The notes: generated by a model not told the origin, from the letters alone. DNA of 64,000 nt from Pseudomonas borbori (GCF_900115555.1 NZ_FOWX01000023.1:25245-89244); one strand, 5' to 3'. Positions 39,974 to 54,487 are shown, counted from the first letter of the stretch. Numbers and translations: made by a program.

Positions 39974-42531
39974 CAGAGCACCTCCTCGGTAACGGGGATC
40001 AGGTGGAGTTCAGAGGCATGCACCGGACGGCGCTGGCCACGTTCTTTGACGAAATGGATGTCCGGGTCGCCGCGCTCGTCGTTGACGAAGGTGCGGAAGC
40101 GCTTGAGCTTCTCCGGGTCCTTCAGGGCGTTGGCCCATTCGCACTCGTAGCGGTCGATCACCAGCTGCATCTGCGCTTCCAGCTCGGCGGCGAGATTCAG
40201 GCTGTCGTCGATGATCACCTGCTTGAGGTAATCCAGGCCGCCGTCGAGGCTCTCGCGCCAGACCGAGGTGCGCTGCAGCTTGTCGGCGGTGCGGATGTAG
40301 AACATCAGGAAGCGGTCGATGTAGCGGATCAGGGTTTCGTCGTCCAGATCGGTGGCGAACAGCTCGGCATGCCGCGGACGCATGCCACCGTTGCCGCTGA
40401 CATAGAGGTTCCAGCCGTTCTCGGTGGCGATCACGCCGATGTCCTTGCTCTGCGCCTCGGCGCATTCGCGGGTGCAGCCGGAGACGCCGAACTTGATCTT
40501 GTGCGGCGAACGCAGGCCCTTGTAGCGGTCCTCCAGGCGCAGAGCCATGCCGACGCTGTCCTGCACGCCGTAACGGCACCAGGTGCTGCCGACGCAGGAT
40601 TTCACCGTGCGCAGCGACTTGCCGTAGGCGTGGCCGGTTTCGAAGCCGGCTTCGATCAGCTCGCCCCAGATGTCCGGCAGCTGGTGCAACTGGGCGCCGA
40701 ACAGGTCGATGCGCTGGCCGCCGGTGATCTTGGTGTAGAGGTCGTATTTCTTCGCCACGGCGCCGAGGGCGATCAGCTTGTCCGGGGTGATCTCGCCGCC
40801 GGCGATACGCGGCACCACCGAGTAGGTGCCGTTCTTCTGCATGTTGGCCATGAAGGTGTCGTTGGTGTCCTGCAGCGGCACCAGCAGCGGATCGGTGATC
40901 GGCTGGTTCCAGCAGGAAGCCAGAATAGAGCCGACCGCCGGCTTGCAGATGTCGCAACCGGTGTGGCCACGGCCGTGCTTGGCCAGCAGTTCCTCGAAGC
41001 TCAGAACCCCTTCCACCCGTACGATGGAATACAACTCCTGACGGGTGTGGGCGAAGTGCTCGCACAGGCTCTTGTCGACGGCGACGCCACGGGCGCTCAG
41101 CTCGTTGTCGAACACCAGCTTGAGCAGTGCGCTGCAGCCGCCGCAGCCGGTGGCCGCCTTGGTCTGCGCCTTGAGTTCGCCGAGGTCGGTAACGCCGGCC
41201 TCGACCTTGCAGCACACCGCGCCCTTGCTGACGTTGTGGCAGGAGCAGATGGTCGCGCTGTCCGGCAACGCATCTGCGCCCAAAGTCGGCGCGCCTTCGG
41301 ACTGCGGCAGGATCAGGCCGGACGGATCTTTCGGCAGGGCGATGCCGTTCTGTGCGTACTGCAGCAGGGTGTCGTAGTAACTGTTGTCGCCGACCAGCAC
41401 CGCGCCGAGTACGTTCTTGCCATCGGCGGAAACGACCAAACGGCGGTAGCTGGCGCTGGCCTCGTCGATAAAGCGGTAGCTCTTGGCGCCGGGGGTGGCG
41501 GCGTGAGCATCGCCGATCGAACCGACGTCGACGCCAAGCAGCTTGAGCTTGGTCGACATGTCGGCGCCGGTGAAGGGTTCGTAGGCGGCGCCGGCCAGCT
41601 GCGCGGCTACGCTGCGCGCCATGCTGTAGCCCGGCGCGACCAGGCCAAAGACGCTGCCATTCCAAGACGCGCATTCGCCGATGGCGAAGATGTCCGGGTC
41701 ATTGGTGCGGCAATCGTTGTCGACCACCACGCCGCCACGGGCGGCGATCTCCAGCCCGGCGCTGCGGCCGATGGCGTCCTGCGGGCGGATGCCGGCGGAG
41801 AACACGATCAGATCGGTTTCGAGGAATTCGCCGTCGTTGAAATTCATCCGGTAGGCGTATTCCTCGCCCGCAACGATCTCCTGGGTGGCACGCGACAGGT
41901 GCACACCGACGCCCAGGGCTTCGATGCGCGCCTTGAGTGCGGCGCCGCCTTCGGCGTCGAGCTGCACCGGCATCAAGCGTGGGGCGAATTCGACCACATG
42001 GGCTTCCAGGCCCAGGGATTTCAGGGCATTGGCCGCTTCCAGACCGAGCAGGCCGCCGCCGACCACCACGCCGCGTTTGGCATTGGCAGCGGCATCGCGG
42101 ATCGCGTCGAGGTCGTCGAGGGTGCGGTAGACCAGGCGCGAATTGCCCTCGGCGCCGGGGATCGGCGGCACGAACGGATAGGAACCGGTGGCCAGTACCA
42201 GGCGATCGTAAGCATGGCGGCCGGCGCTGGTGACCACTTGCTTATTCTCGCGGTCGATCTCCAGCACCTGCACGCCGAGGTGCAGCTGCACGCCGTGGCG
42301 GACATAGAGGTCGGGCTCGCCCAGGGCCAGGGACTCGGCATCGCGACCGCCGAAATATTCGGAGAGGTGCACGCGATCGTAGGCGCGCTGGCGCTCTTCA
42401 CCGAACACATGCACTTCATACTGATCGAGTGCGCCCTGCTCGATCAGCTGCTCGACGCAATGATGGCCGACCATGCCGTTGCCGATGACGATCAAGGTGT
42501 CGCGCTTGATCGGAGTGACGAGAGAGTTCAT
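39973..42531 (-). CDS. nirB: Assimilatory nitrite reductase large subunit
   Basis: 852 residues. N-terminal FAD/NAD(P)H module (VIGNGMVGHHCVEQL, GVVVGGGLLGLEAANAL), BFD-type [2Fe-2S] domain with ICSCHNVSKGAVCC and TGCGGCSALL, then the sulfite/nitrite reductase ferredoxin-like half-domains and the sirohaem/[4Fe-4S] Cys residues in SCVGSTWCRYG and VSGCTRECAEAQ. It reduces nitrite to ammonium by six electrons. The mRNA leader carries an ANTAR-type antitermination structure and a sigma-54-like promoter precedes it, so expression should need nitrogen limitation plus nitrate or nitrite. Confidence 0.97.
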   Translation of the reverse strand: MNSLVTPIKRDTLIVIGNGMVGHHCVEQLIEQGALDQYEVHVFGEERQRAYDRVHLSEYFGGRDAESLALGEPDLYVRHGVQLHLGVQVLEIDRENKQVVTSAGRHAYDRLVLATGSYPFVPPIPGAEGNSRLVYRTLDDLDAIRDAAANAKRGVVVGGGLLGLEAANALKSLGLEAHVVEFAPRLMPVQLDAEGGAALKARIEALGVGVHLSRATQEIVAGEEYAYRMNFNDGEFLETDLIVFSAGIRPQDAIGRSAGLEIAARGGVVVDNDCRTNDPDIFAIGECASWNGSVFGLVAPGYSMARSVAAQLAGAAYEPFTGADMSTKLKLLGVDVGSIGDAHAATPGAKSYRFIDEASASYRRLVVSADGKNVLGAVLVGDNSYYDTLLQYAQNGIALPKDPSGLILPQSEGAPTLGADALPDSATICSCHNVSKGAVCCKVEAGVTDLGELKAQTKAATGCGGCSALLKLVFDNELSARGVAVDKSLCEHFAHTRQELYSIVRVEGVLSFEELLAKHGRGHTGCDICKPAVGSILASCWNQPITDPLLVPLQDTNDTFMANMQKNGTYSVVPRIAGGEITPDKLIALGAVAKKYDLYTKITGGQRIDLFGAQLHQLPDIWGELIEAGFETGHAYGKSLRTVKSCVGSTWCRYGVQDSVGMALRLEDRYKGLRSPHKIKFGVSGCTRECAEAQSKDIGVIATENGWNLYVSGNGGMRPRHAELFATDLDDETLIRYIDRFLMFYIRTADKLQRTSVWRESLDGGLDYLKQVIIDDSLNLAAELEAQMQLVIDRYECEWANALKDPEKLKRFRTFVNDERGDPDIHFVKERGQRRPVHASELHLIPVTEEVL

Positions 42532-42573
42532 AGCCGTTCCTCAGTCGAAGCCGTTGCCCGGGGCACGGCCAAC

Positions 42574-42612
42574 AAAAAAAAACGCCTGGAGCTGGCTGGC
42601 AGCTCCAGGCGT
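42574..42612 (-). terminator. Leader terminator in front of nirB
   Basis: On the nirB strand, CGCCTGGAGCTG and CAGCTCCAGGCG form a 12-bp stem with a 5-base loop, followed by nine U. It lies 43 bases before the nirB start codon, so it would stop transcription inside the leader unless antagonised. Confidence 0.88.
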
Positions 42613-42667
42613 CTTTGCCTGGTATTCATGGGTTGTGTGGGGTGATGTGCCCGGACTGCGCTGTCCG
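42605..42667 (-). promoter_or_regulatory. ANTAR-type dual hexaloop antitermination element of nirBD
   Basis: Hairpin P1 (42652-42667) is CGGAC-AGCGCA-GTCCG and hairpin P2 (42605-42622) is CCAGGC-AAAGAC-GCCTGG on the nirB strand. Both loops have six bases with A at position 1 and G at position 4, the pattern bound by ANTAR-domain antiterminators such as NasR/NasT. P2 shares bases with the 5' arm of the terminator stem, so forming P2 blocks termination. The nasST genes are not in the window. Confidence 0.75.
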
Positions 42668-42757
42668 CTTCACCCATCCCGGCCGCTAATGGCCAATGGT
42701 CGTCGGTGACCATAGGGGATGCGCTGCCGAAGGTTTGGCAACTGTTGCGAGGGGTTT

Positions 42758-42773
42758 TGCAGGTTCCGTGCCG
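42758..42773 (-). promoter_or_regulatory. Candidate sigma-54 promoter of nirBD
   Basis: On the nirB strand CGGCACGGAACCTGCA has GG and GC separated by exactly ten bases, matching TGGCACG-N4-TTGC with one mismatch in each half. The predicted start near 42747 gives a leader of about 215 bases that includes both hairpins and the terminator. The rest of 42774-43008 shows no gene. Confidence 0.5.
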
Positions 42774-43008
42774 AAATCAGGCCAAAGCCTGTAAGGCGTT
42801 ACTGACGGATTGGCCAAATGGCGGCCGCGCGGGCCTTTGCCGGCGATGGCGGAGTGATCCCGTTGGCGTCCATCGGCGTCCTCATGGCCATCGCCCTGGC
42901 GCAGGGCGGTGAACCATAAGTGTGCGGATGGATTGCCGGATCCCTTTTTTGGGGCGTTTTTAGCGCCCGGCCTGGCGGTTCGTCACCTGCCAGAACGAGC
43001 CCGGGCTC

Positions 43009-47493
<4,485 letters not shown>

Positions 47494-47543
47494 GCCGCCC
47501 ATCATGCTAGGGCCAAACGCTGGCCTCAAGCCCTGTTCGACCA

Positions 47544-47635
47544 GCAGCCCGTAGGATGGGCCGGGCCGCGCAGGTTGAGCGCAGCGATACCCATCAATCA
47601 TTCGATGGGTTACGCCGCGCCCATTCTACGGGCTG
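47544..47635. repeat. Imperfect 92-bp intergenic palindrome
   Basis: CAGCCCGTAGGATGGGC (47544) is inverted as GCCCATTCTACGGGCTG (to 47635), with further pairing inside (CCCATC..GATGGG). It lies between lhr and the hydrolase gene. Confidence 0.7.
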
Positions 47636-47681
47636 AAAATCGGCAGAGCCCGCCCAGTGCTGCGCAGGCCCTGCGGCCGGC

Positions 47682-48308
47682 TTATTTGCCGGCGGTGAGG
47701 CTGGTATAGCTATTGATCAGGTTGCGGTAGTCGGGAATGTGATTGGAGAACAAGGTGCCGAGGCCTTCGACATCGTTACGCCAGTCGCGGTGCAGCTCGC
47801 AGGCGAGGCCGAACCAGGTCATCAGCTGGGCGCCGGATGCGGACATGCGCGCCCAGGCCGAATCGCGGGTGATCTCGTTGAAGGTACCGGAGGCGTCGGT
47901 GACCACGAAGACGTCGAAGCCGGCTTCGAGTGCCGACAGTGCAGGGAAGGCCACGCAGACCTCGGTGACTACTCCGGCGATGATCAGCTGCTTGCGCCCG
48001 GTGGCTTTCACCGCGGCGACGAAGTCCTCGTTGTCCCAGGCATTGATCTGGCCGGGGCGGGCGATATAGGGCGCATCCGGGAATTGTTGCTTGAGTTCCG
48101 GCACCAGCGGGCCGTTGGGGCCGTCCTCGAAGCTGGTGGTGAGGATGGTCGGCAATTTGAAGTAGCTGGCCAGGTCGGCCAGGGCCAGCACGTTGTTCTT
48201 GAACTTGTCCGGGTCGATATCGCGTACCAGCGACAGCAACCCGGTCTGGTGGTCGACCAGCAACACTGCGGCCTGGTCCTTGTCGAGACGTTTGTAGGGA
48301 GTGTTCAT
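47682..48308 (-). CDS. Isochorismatase-family cysteine hydrolase (YcaC-like)
   Basis: 208 residues. Catalytic triad in order: Asp of VLLVDHQTG, Lys of AVKATGRKQL, and Cys of GVVTEVCVAFPAL, with the cis-peptide GVVTE. Overall sequence is closest to YcaC-type hydrolases of unknown substrate rather than true isochorismatases. It lies 72 bases downstream of the pirin gene on the same strand, a pairing often seen in pseudomonads, and probably shares its LysR-controlled promoter. Confidence 0.88.
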   Translation of the reverse strand: MNTPYKRLDKDQAAVLLVDHQTGLLSLVRDIDPDKFKNNVLALADLASYFKLPTILTTSFEDGPNGPLVPELKQQFPDAPYIARPGQINAWDNEDFVAAVKATGRKQLIIAGVVTEVCVAFPALSALEAGFDVFVVTDASGTFNEITRDSAWARMSASGAQLMTWFGLACELHRDWRNDVEGLGTLFSNHIPDYRNLINSYTSLTAGK

Positions 48309-48380
48309 GGCAATGTCCTCTTGCTTGGGTAAGGCCGTTTGCCCTGCGGCGCGCGGCGGGGAAACTGAAGTGCGGGCGAT

Positions 48381-49247
48381 TTACGCCGGGAGCTGGCCGA
48401 ACGCGCCGCTGCGCAGATCGGCGAGCGCCTGGTCGATCTCGGCCTGGCTGTTCATCACGAAAGGGCCATAGCCGACTATCGGTTCGTCGATCGGTTCGCC
48501 GCTGAGCAACAGCACCAGGGCCTGGGTTTCGGCCTCCAGCAGCAATTCGTCGCCGGCGCGATCGAACAGCACCATTTGCGCCTCGCCAACCGCCTGGCCG
48601 CTATTTACCTGCACCCTGCCGCGCAGCACGATCAGCGCCGTGCTGCGCCCTTCGACAACAGGCAAGCGCACTGGCTTATGGGCATTCAGGCGGACGTCCC
48701 ACACGTCCATTGGCGTGAAGGTCTGGGCAGGCCCGCGCTGGCCGGCGAACTCACCGGCAATCAAACGCAGCTGGCCGGCATCGTCTGCCAACGGCAGCAC
48801 CGGAATATCCTGGCTGAGCAGCGTCTGGTAGCCCGGCGCAGCCGACTTGTCGCGGGCCGGCAGGTTGACCCAGAGCTGCACCATTTCCAGGGTGCCGCCT
48901 TTTGCGCTAAAGGCCGCCGAGTGGAATTCCTCGTGCAGGATGCCCGAGGCCGCGGTCATCCATTGCACGTCGCCGGGGCCGATCAGGCCACCGCTGCCGG
49001 TCGAGTCACGGTGCTCCAGCTCACCCTGATAGACGATGGTCACCGTCTCGAAACCGCGGTGTGGGTGCTGGCCGACGCCGCGGCGTTGCTGCGTGGGGGA
49101 GAACTCGTGGGGGCCGGCATAGTCGAGCAGCAGGAAGGGGCTGATGTGTTGGCCCAGGCTGTCGTAGGAGAACAGCGAGCGCACCGGAAAACCGTCGCCG
49201 ACCCAGTGTTGTTGGTTGTTGCTATAGAGACCGAGAATCTTCTTCAT
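48381..49247 (-). CDS. Pirin-family protein
   Basis: 288 residues, a bicupin. The N-terminal cupin has the metal site HPHRGFETVT and the later EFHS (ILHEEFHS); WMTAASGILHEE is the pirin signature. Some bacterial pirins are quercetin dioxygenases or redox regulators; the role here is unknown. AAGGAGG precedes ATG 49247, favouring it over the in-frame ATG at 49277. Divergent from a LysR gene. Confidence 0.9.
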   Translation of the reverse strand: MKKILGLYSNNQQHWVGDGFPVRSLFSYDSLGQHISPFLLLDYAGPHEFSPTQQRRGVGQHPHRGFETVTIVYQGELEHRDSTGSGGLIGPGDVQWMTAASGILHEEFHSAAFSAKGGTLEMVQLWVNLPARDKSAAPGYQTLLSQDIPVLPLADDAGQLRLIAGEFAGQRGPAQTFTPMDVWDVRLNAHKPVRLPVVEGRSTALIVLRGRVQVNSGQAVGEAQMVLFDRAGDELLLEAETQALVLLLSGEPIDEPIVGYGPFVMNSQAEIDQALADLRSGAFGQLPA

Positions 49248-49322
49248 GGCGTGCCTCCTTGAGTGCATGGAACACACTGTAGAAGTGCGGCGCTTGGATC
49301 GCTAGACCGCCTGATTTAGTCT

Positions 49323-49346
49323 CAGCGTTCTATTTGGAGAACGCTG
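49323..49346 (+). promoter_or_regulatory. Hairpin that covers the ribosome binding site of the LysR gene
   Basis: CAGCGTTCT (49323-49331) and AGAACGCTG (49338-49346) are perfectly complementary with a 6-base loop. The stem ends right at ATG 49347 and includes most of the GGAGA site, so it could hide the site in mRNA, or be a DNA operator. Confidence 0.55.
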
Positions 49347-50240
49347 ATGGACGATCTCAACGACCTCTACTACTTCGCCCAGGTGGTCGAGCACGGTGGT
49401 TTCGCCGCCGCCGGCCGGGCGCTGAATATGCCCAAGTCCAAGCTCAGCCGGCGTATCGCCCTGCTCGAAGAACGCCTCGGGGTACGTCTGCTGCAGCGCT
49501 CGCCGCGGCATTTCTCGGTGACCGAACTGGGCCAGGAATACCAGCGCCATTGCCAGGCCATGCTGGTCGAGGCGCAGGCCGCGCGGGAGGCGATCGAACG
49601 CACTCGTTCGCAACCCCAGGGCCTGGTGCGCATGAGTTGTCCGACCACCTTGCTGCAGTACCGGGTGGCCGATCTGCTCAGTCGCTTTATGCTCGAGTAC
49701 CCCAAGGTCCAGGTGCAGCTGGAGGCCACCAATAGGCGCGTCGATGTGCTTGGCGAAGGACTCGACCTGGCCCTGCGGGTGCGTTTCCCACCGCTGGAAA
49801 GCAGTGACCTGGTGATGCGCGTGCTGGCAGACAGCCCGCAACGGCTGGTGGCCAGCCCGGAATTTATGCAAGGCCGCGCATTACCCCTGCTGCCCGCCGA
49901 CCTGAGCGGCCTGCCGAGCCTGGACTGGGGCCCGCCCCGCGAGCACAGCTGGTGCCTGGAAGGGCCCGCCGGCGCCACCGCCGAGGTGCGGCACCGGCCG
50001 CGCCTGATCAGTGACGATATGTCCGCCTTGCGCCGGGCGGCCCTATATGGTGTCGGCGTGGTGCAGTTGCCGTGCATGGTGGTGGAACGCGATCTGGCGG
50101 CTGGGCGTTTGCTCGACATCATCCCGCACTGGGCGCCACGCGGCGGTATGGTGCATGCGGTGTTCCCCTCAAGGCGCGGCCTGCTGCCCTCGGTGCGCAG
50201 TCTGATCGATTTTCTTGCGGAGCAGATGCCCATCTCCTGA
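49347..50240 (+). CDS. LysR-family transcriptional regulator
   Basis: 297 residues. Winged helix at 1-60 (DLYYFAQVVEHGGFAAAGRA, LNMPKSKLSRRIALLEERLG) and a periplasmic-binding-like effector domain (about 90-290). Divergent from pirin and the YcaC-like gene with a 99-base spacer; such a layout is common for pirin loci and suggests it controls them. GAC-N11-GTC in the spacer (about 49304-49320) fits a LysR T-N11-A site. Effector unknown. Confidence 0.9.
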   Translation: MDDLNDLYYFAQVVEHGGFAAAGRALNMPKSKLSRRIALLEERLGVRLLQRSPRHFSVTELGQEYQRHCQAMLVEAQAAREAIERTRSQPQGLVRMSCPTTLLQYRVADLLSRFMLEYPKVQVQLEATNRRVDVLGEGLDLALRVRFPPLESSDLVMRVLADSPQRLVASPEFMQGRALPLLPADLSGLPSLDWGPPREHSWCLEGPAGATAEVRHRPRLISDDMSALRRAALYGVGVVQLPCMVVERDLAAGRLLDIIPHWAPRGGMVHAVFPSRRGLLPSVRSLIDFLAEQMPIS

Positions 50241-50355
50241 CCGCGGCCGCATCCCAACCGCAAGCGCCCGAGGTGAAAACCCCACGCGGCACTTGCATGC
50301 CACCACCCTGGATTACATACACTCTGCCTTTCTCTTCTCCAGGCAAGGCCATTCC

Positions 50356-51281
<926 letters not shown>

Positions 51282-51285
<4 letters not shown>

Positions 51286-52043
51286 ATTTCTACGCGATCC
51301 GCGCCATCTACCTGTTCGAACTGGCGCGCACCTGGCGCACCCTGTTGCAGAGCATCGCCACCCCGGTGATCAGCACCTCGCTGTACTTCGTGGTGTTCGG
51401 CTCGGCCATCGGGTCGAGCATGACCCAGGTGCAGGGCGTCAGCTACGGCGCCTTCATCGTGCCCGGGCTGATCATGCTGGCGCTGCTTACCGAGAGCATC
51501 TCCAACGCCTCGTTCGGCATCTACATGCCCAAGTATTCCGGGAGCATCTACGAGCTGCTCTCGGCGCCGGTGTCCTACCTGGAGATCCTCATCGGCTACG
51601 TCGGTGCGGCGGCGACCAAGTCGGTCGTGCTGGGCCTGGTGATCCTGGTCACGGCGCGGCTGTTCGTCGACTACCAGATCCTCCATCCCTTCTGGATGCT
51701 GGCCCTGCTGGTGCTCACCGCGCTGACCTTCAGCCTGTTCGGCTTCATCATCGGCGTCTGGGCCGACGGCTGGGAGAAATTGCAGATAGTCCCGGCGCTG
51801 ATCGTCACCCCGCTGACCTTCCTCGGCGGCAGTTTCTACTCGATCAGCATGCTGCCGCCGGCGTGGCAGACGGTGACCCTGTTCAACCCTGTGGTGTACC
51901 TGATCAGCGCCTTCCGCTGGAGCTTCTACGGCGTCTCCGACGTCAATGTGGCGCTGAGCCTGGGGATGATCTTCGGCTTTTTGCTGCTGTGCGTGCTCGC
52001 CGTCGGCTGGATCTTCAAGACCGGTTACCGGCTGAAGAGCTGA
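51282..52043 (+). CDS. ABC-2 type exporter permease
   Basis: 253 residues with six hydrophobic segments in the ABC-2 arrangement (about 22-45, 55-80, 105-130, 138-160, 168-190, 222-245). LGGSFYSISMLPPAW, then NPVVYLISAFRW, is the family's conserved block. It forms the inner-membrane channel for the preceding ATPase, probably two copies of each. The ATG overlaps the ATPase stop. Confidence 0.9.
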
Positions 52044-52263
52044 GAGGCCGCCGGGCATCGCGCCAGGGGCGGTTCTCCCGTAAAGGCAGGCGGGTAGCGC
52101 AACTGCAGGCCGGGGCGAAAGCGGACATGGTCCGCTCCATCCAGCCAAATGAGTGGTGGACAGGTGTTGCAGTCAAGCAGTCGCAGTGCGAGCGGTTCTG
52201 GCGCTCGGACAGATGGCCATGGGTGAGGGGCTGAGCCAGGAAAATGGAGTGCCCAGAAACAAG

Positions 52264-52290
52264 AAAACCGGCGCAAGGGCCGGTTTCTAG
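52264..52290. terminator. Bidirectional terminator between the ABC exporter and tRNA-Gly
   Basis: AAACCGGC (52265-52272) pairs with GCCGGTTT (52279-52286), loop 6. On the minus strand the stem is followed by TTTTCTTGTTT, fitting the tRNA transcript; on the plus strand it could end the exporter operon. Confidence 0.7.
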
Positions 52291-52330
52291 GGGCTTTCAC
52301 CGCATGCCTGGGCATGTCGGAATATGAGAC

Positions 52331-52404
52331 TGGAGCGGGCGAAGGGAATCGAACCCTCGTTATCAGCTTGGGAAGCTGGAGTAATGCCATTATACGACGC
52401 CCGC
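52331..52404 (-). tRNA. tRNA-Gly (CCC anticodon)
   Basis: 74 bases including an encoded CCA. The acceptor stem GCGGGCG pairs with CGCCCGC, the T arm is GAGGGTTCGATTCCCTT, and the anticodon loop TTCCCAA gives CCC, reading GGG codons. It resembles E. coli glyU. The D-arm ATAATGGCAT is compact as in other Gly tRNAs. No integrase or duplicated 3' end is visible beside it. Confidence 0.95.
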
Positions 52405-52498
52405 TTGGGGGAGCCTTTATACCGGAAGTCGCGGCTGAAATGAAGTCCGCGCCGAGTGCTTTTTCGTGCGACTCGGTGCGGATGGGCCAGGGTGTGGT

Positions 52499-53383
52499 TC
52501 ATATGGCCAGCGCATGCTGCATGTCTAGCTGCGCACGGTAGCCGGTTTGGCGCTGCGGTTGGCTTTGCAGGAAGCTCAGCAGTACCTCACTGCATTGCTG
52601 CCACGCCGCTTTGTGTTCCATGTCGAGGAAGTGCCCGGCATTGTCGATGATGGCGAACTTGCATTCGCCGAGGTGCTCGGCGAATACGCGCACGTCTTCG
52701 GGCGAGGTGTATTCGTCGTGTTCGCCATTGACGAACAGCACCGGAATATCGACGCCCGCCAGGCATTCCATCTGGCAATGGGTTTCCAGGTGCACGACCT
52801 GGTCGACATGGGCGTGCATCTGGCGGTATTCGTGTTCGTCCAGGCTGCTGATGTGGCGATGGTTGAAACGCTTGAACAGCGACGGCAGGTGCTTGCCGAT
52901 GGTGTTGTTGACCAGGTGGCCCAGACCTACGCCATCCAGGGCGTGCAGGCTGGCCAAGCCTTTTTCCAGGTAGTCGAGCATCGGTTCGTTGAGCAGCGGC
53001 GAGAACGAGGTGATCACCGCTTTTTCGATACGCGCAGGGCGCTGCCCCAGAGCCAGCATGGCAGCGACGCCCCCCCAGGAGAACGACTGCAGGTAGTCGA
53101 CTTTGAAATGCTCGATCAGCTCCAGCAGGATGTGCGCTTCGTCTTCCTTGGTCAGCGGCTGATTGTGGCTGTTGTGCGGTTTCGATTGGCCGGCGTAAGG
53201 CTGATCGTAGAGCACCACGTTGAATTGGGTGCTCAGGTATTTGACCGTCTGGGCGAATGCGGCAGTGGTCGACAGCGAGCCGTTGACCAGGATGATGGTC
53301 TTGCGGGCGCTGGGGCTGGAGTAAAACTCGGTGTGAACCTTGTAAGTTCCGTGAATATCGACGACAGCGATGGTTGGCTGCAT
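52499..53383 (-). CDS. phaG: PhaG: (R)-3-hydroxyacyl-ACP:CoA transacylase / thioesterase
   Basis: 294 residues, an alpha/beta hydrolase of the PhaG/RhlA group. Nucleophile Ser in SFSWGGVAAM, acid in NGEHDEYTSPED and His in NAGHFLDMEHK; the stretches FNVVLYDQPYAGQSKPHN and GKHLPSLFKRFN and the C-terminus QHALAI match PhaG more closely than RhlA. It draws 3-hydroxyacyl chains from fatty-acid synthesis into medium-chain PHA. ATG 53383 has TGGAGAAAC before it. PHA synthase genes are not nearby, as usual for phaG. Confidence 0.9.
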   Translation of the reverse strand: MQPTIAVVDIHGTYKVHTEFYSSPSARKTIILVNGSLSTTAAFAQTVKYLSTQFNVVLYDQPYAGQSKPHNSHNQPLTKEDEAHILLELIEHFKVDYLQSFSWGGVAAMLALGQRPARIEKAVITSFSPLLNEPMLDYLEKGLASLHALDGVGLGHLVNNTIGKHLPSLFKRFNHRHISSLDEHEYRQMHAHVDQVVHLETHCQMECLAGVDIPVLFVNGEHDEYTSPEDVRVFAEHLGECKFAIIDNAGHFLDMEHKAAWQQCSEVLLSFLQSQPQRQTGYRAQLDMQHALAI

Positions 53384-53783
53384 GTTGTTTCTCCAGGCGC
53401 AAATTGACCATGGCAAGCGGCGGGGCAGGGCCGTTTACCGAGCAAGTAGGACAGATAGCAAAGCGCCTGGACATGACAAGCGAATGTCAGGCTGGAGGTT
53501 TTTATAAGAATTATTTTTCGATCGGTAAGGGCTGGAATAGAGCATCCGCACCAGCCTTTTCACGGGGCTGGAGCGATGTCGTGTTACCAGGCAGGAACCC
53601 TTTCGCGCAGAGCGCAAGTTACCGAAAGAATGCTTAGATGGCTTTTCGTGACTATCCGGTCACTTCAAGACCTTGTGGTTGGATTTAAGCAGTGGTCCCC
53701 GGTGCTGGCAAGGCTTAATTCGGTTAGTGCGCTACCGTTTATCGGTTAGCCTGCTAAGGATGTGACTCAGTGCGAAAACGCCG
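53384..53783. other. Upstream region of phaG
   Basis: No gene recognised. An imperfect inverted pair AAGGGCTGG..CCAGCCTT (about 53526-53562) is followed by TT on the plus strand. The phaG promoter must lie here; no motif strong enough to name. Confidence 0.35.
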
Positions 53784-54485
53784 TCAGTGATTGGCAAAGC
53801 CGGCTATTTCTTCGGCCGTCAAGGCGCGGTACTGACCGGGGCAGAGTCGTTCATCGAGCTGGATCGCGCCCACGCTGAGGCGGTGCAAACCGACGACCTT
53901 GTTCTGGAAGTGGCCGAACATGCGCTTGACCTGGTGATAGCGGCCCTCGTAGAGGGTCAGGCGTGCCTGGCGCGGGGCGAGGATCTGCAGTTCGGCGGGG
54001 CGGGTCACCAGGTCTTCGAAGCGAAAGTACAGGCCGCGGGCGAAGGCCTCGATGCAGGCCGGGTCGATAGGGTCTTCGCTATCGACCAGATAGACCTTGG
54101 GTTGTTTGCCGCTCGGCGCGGTCACCCGGCGCGACCATTGGCCGTCGTTGGTGATCAGCAGCAGGCCGCTGGTGTTGAGGTCCAGGCGCCCAGCCAGGTG
54201 CAGTTCATGCTTGTCCGGTGCGTCGAGCAGGTCGAGTACGGTGCGATGTTCGGGATGCTCGGTGGCGCTGACCACGCCGACGGGTTTGTGCAGCATGAAG
54301 TAGCGTGCGGCTTTGCCGGCCTGCAACACCTCGGCATCGAGTTCGATGCAACTGAAGACCCGCACTTGGTCGCGGCCGTCGCGACTGACCTGGCCATCCA
54401 CGCGCACGCGGCCACTAGCGAGCAGTTGGCGCACGTCCTGGCGGTTGAAGCGCGGCAGGTTGCTGAGGAAGCGGTCGAGACGCAT
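53784..54485 (-). CDS. RsuA-family pseudouridine synthase
   Basis: 233 residues. An S4 RNA-binding domain (1-60, MRLDRFLSNLPRFNRQDVRQ) precedes the catalytic domain with motif II GRLDLNTSGLLLITND, whose Asp is the nucleophile, and KPVGVVSATEHP. The length fits RsuA (16S rRNA U516) rather than the longer RluB/RluF types. Starts 2 bases after the Cys-rich CWC gene ends, so it is part of the cyclase-CWC-rsuA run on this strand. Confidence 0.9.
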   Translation of the reverse strand: MRLDRFLSNLPRFNRQDVRQLLASGRVRVDGQVSRDGRDQVRVFSCIELDAEVLQAGKAARYFMLHKPVGVVSATEHPEHRTVLDLLDAPDKHELHLAGRLDLNTSGLLLITNDGQWSRRVTAPSGKQPKVYLVDSEDPIDPACIEAFARGLYFRFEDLVTRPAELQILAPRQARLTLYEGRYHQVKRMFGHFQNKVVGLHRLSVGAIQLDERLCPGQYRALTAEEIAGFANH

Positions 54486-54487
54486 GG

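Noticed and set aside
40003..42645. 880-codon frame opposite nirB
   Set aside because: Antisense shadow: low-complexity composition, while nirB on the other strand has every catalytic motif.
52331..52404. tRNA-Gly as an integration site for an island
   Set aside because: Both neighbours are ordinary chromosomal genes, and no integrase or repeated tRNA 3' end was seen.
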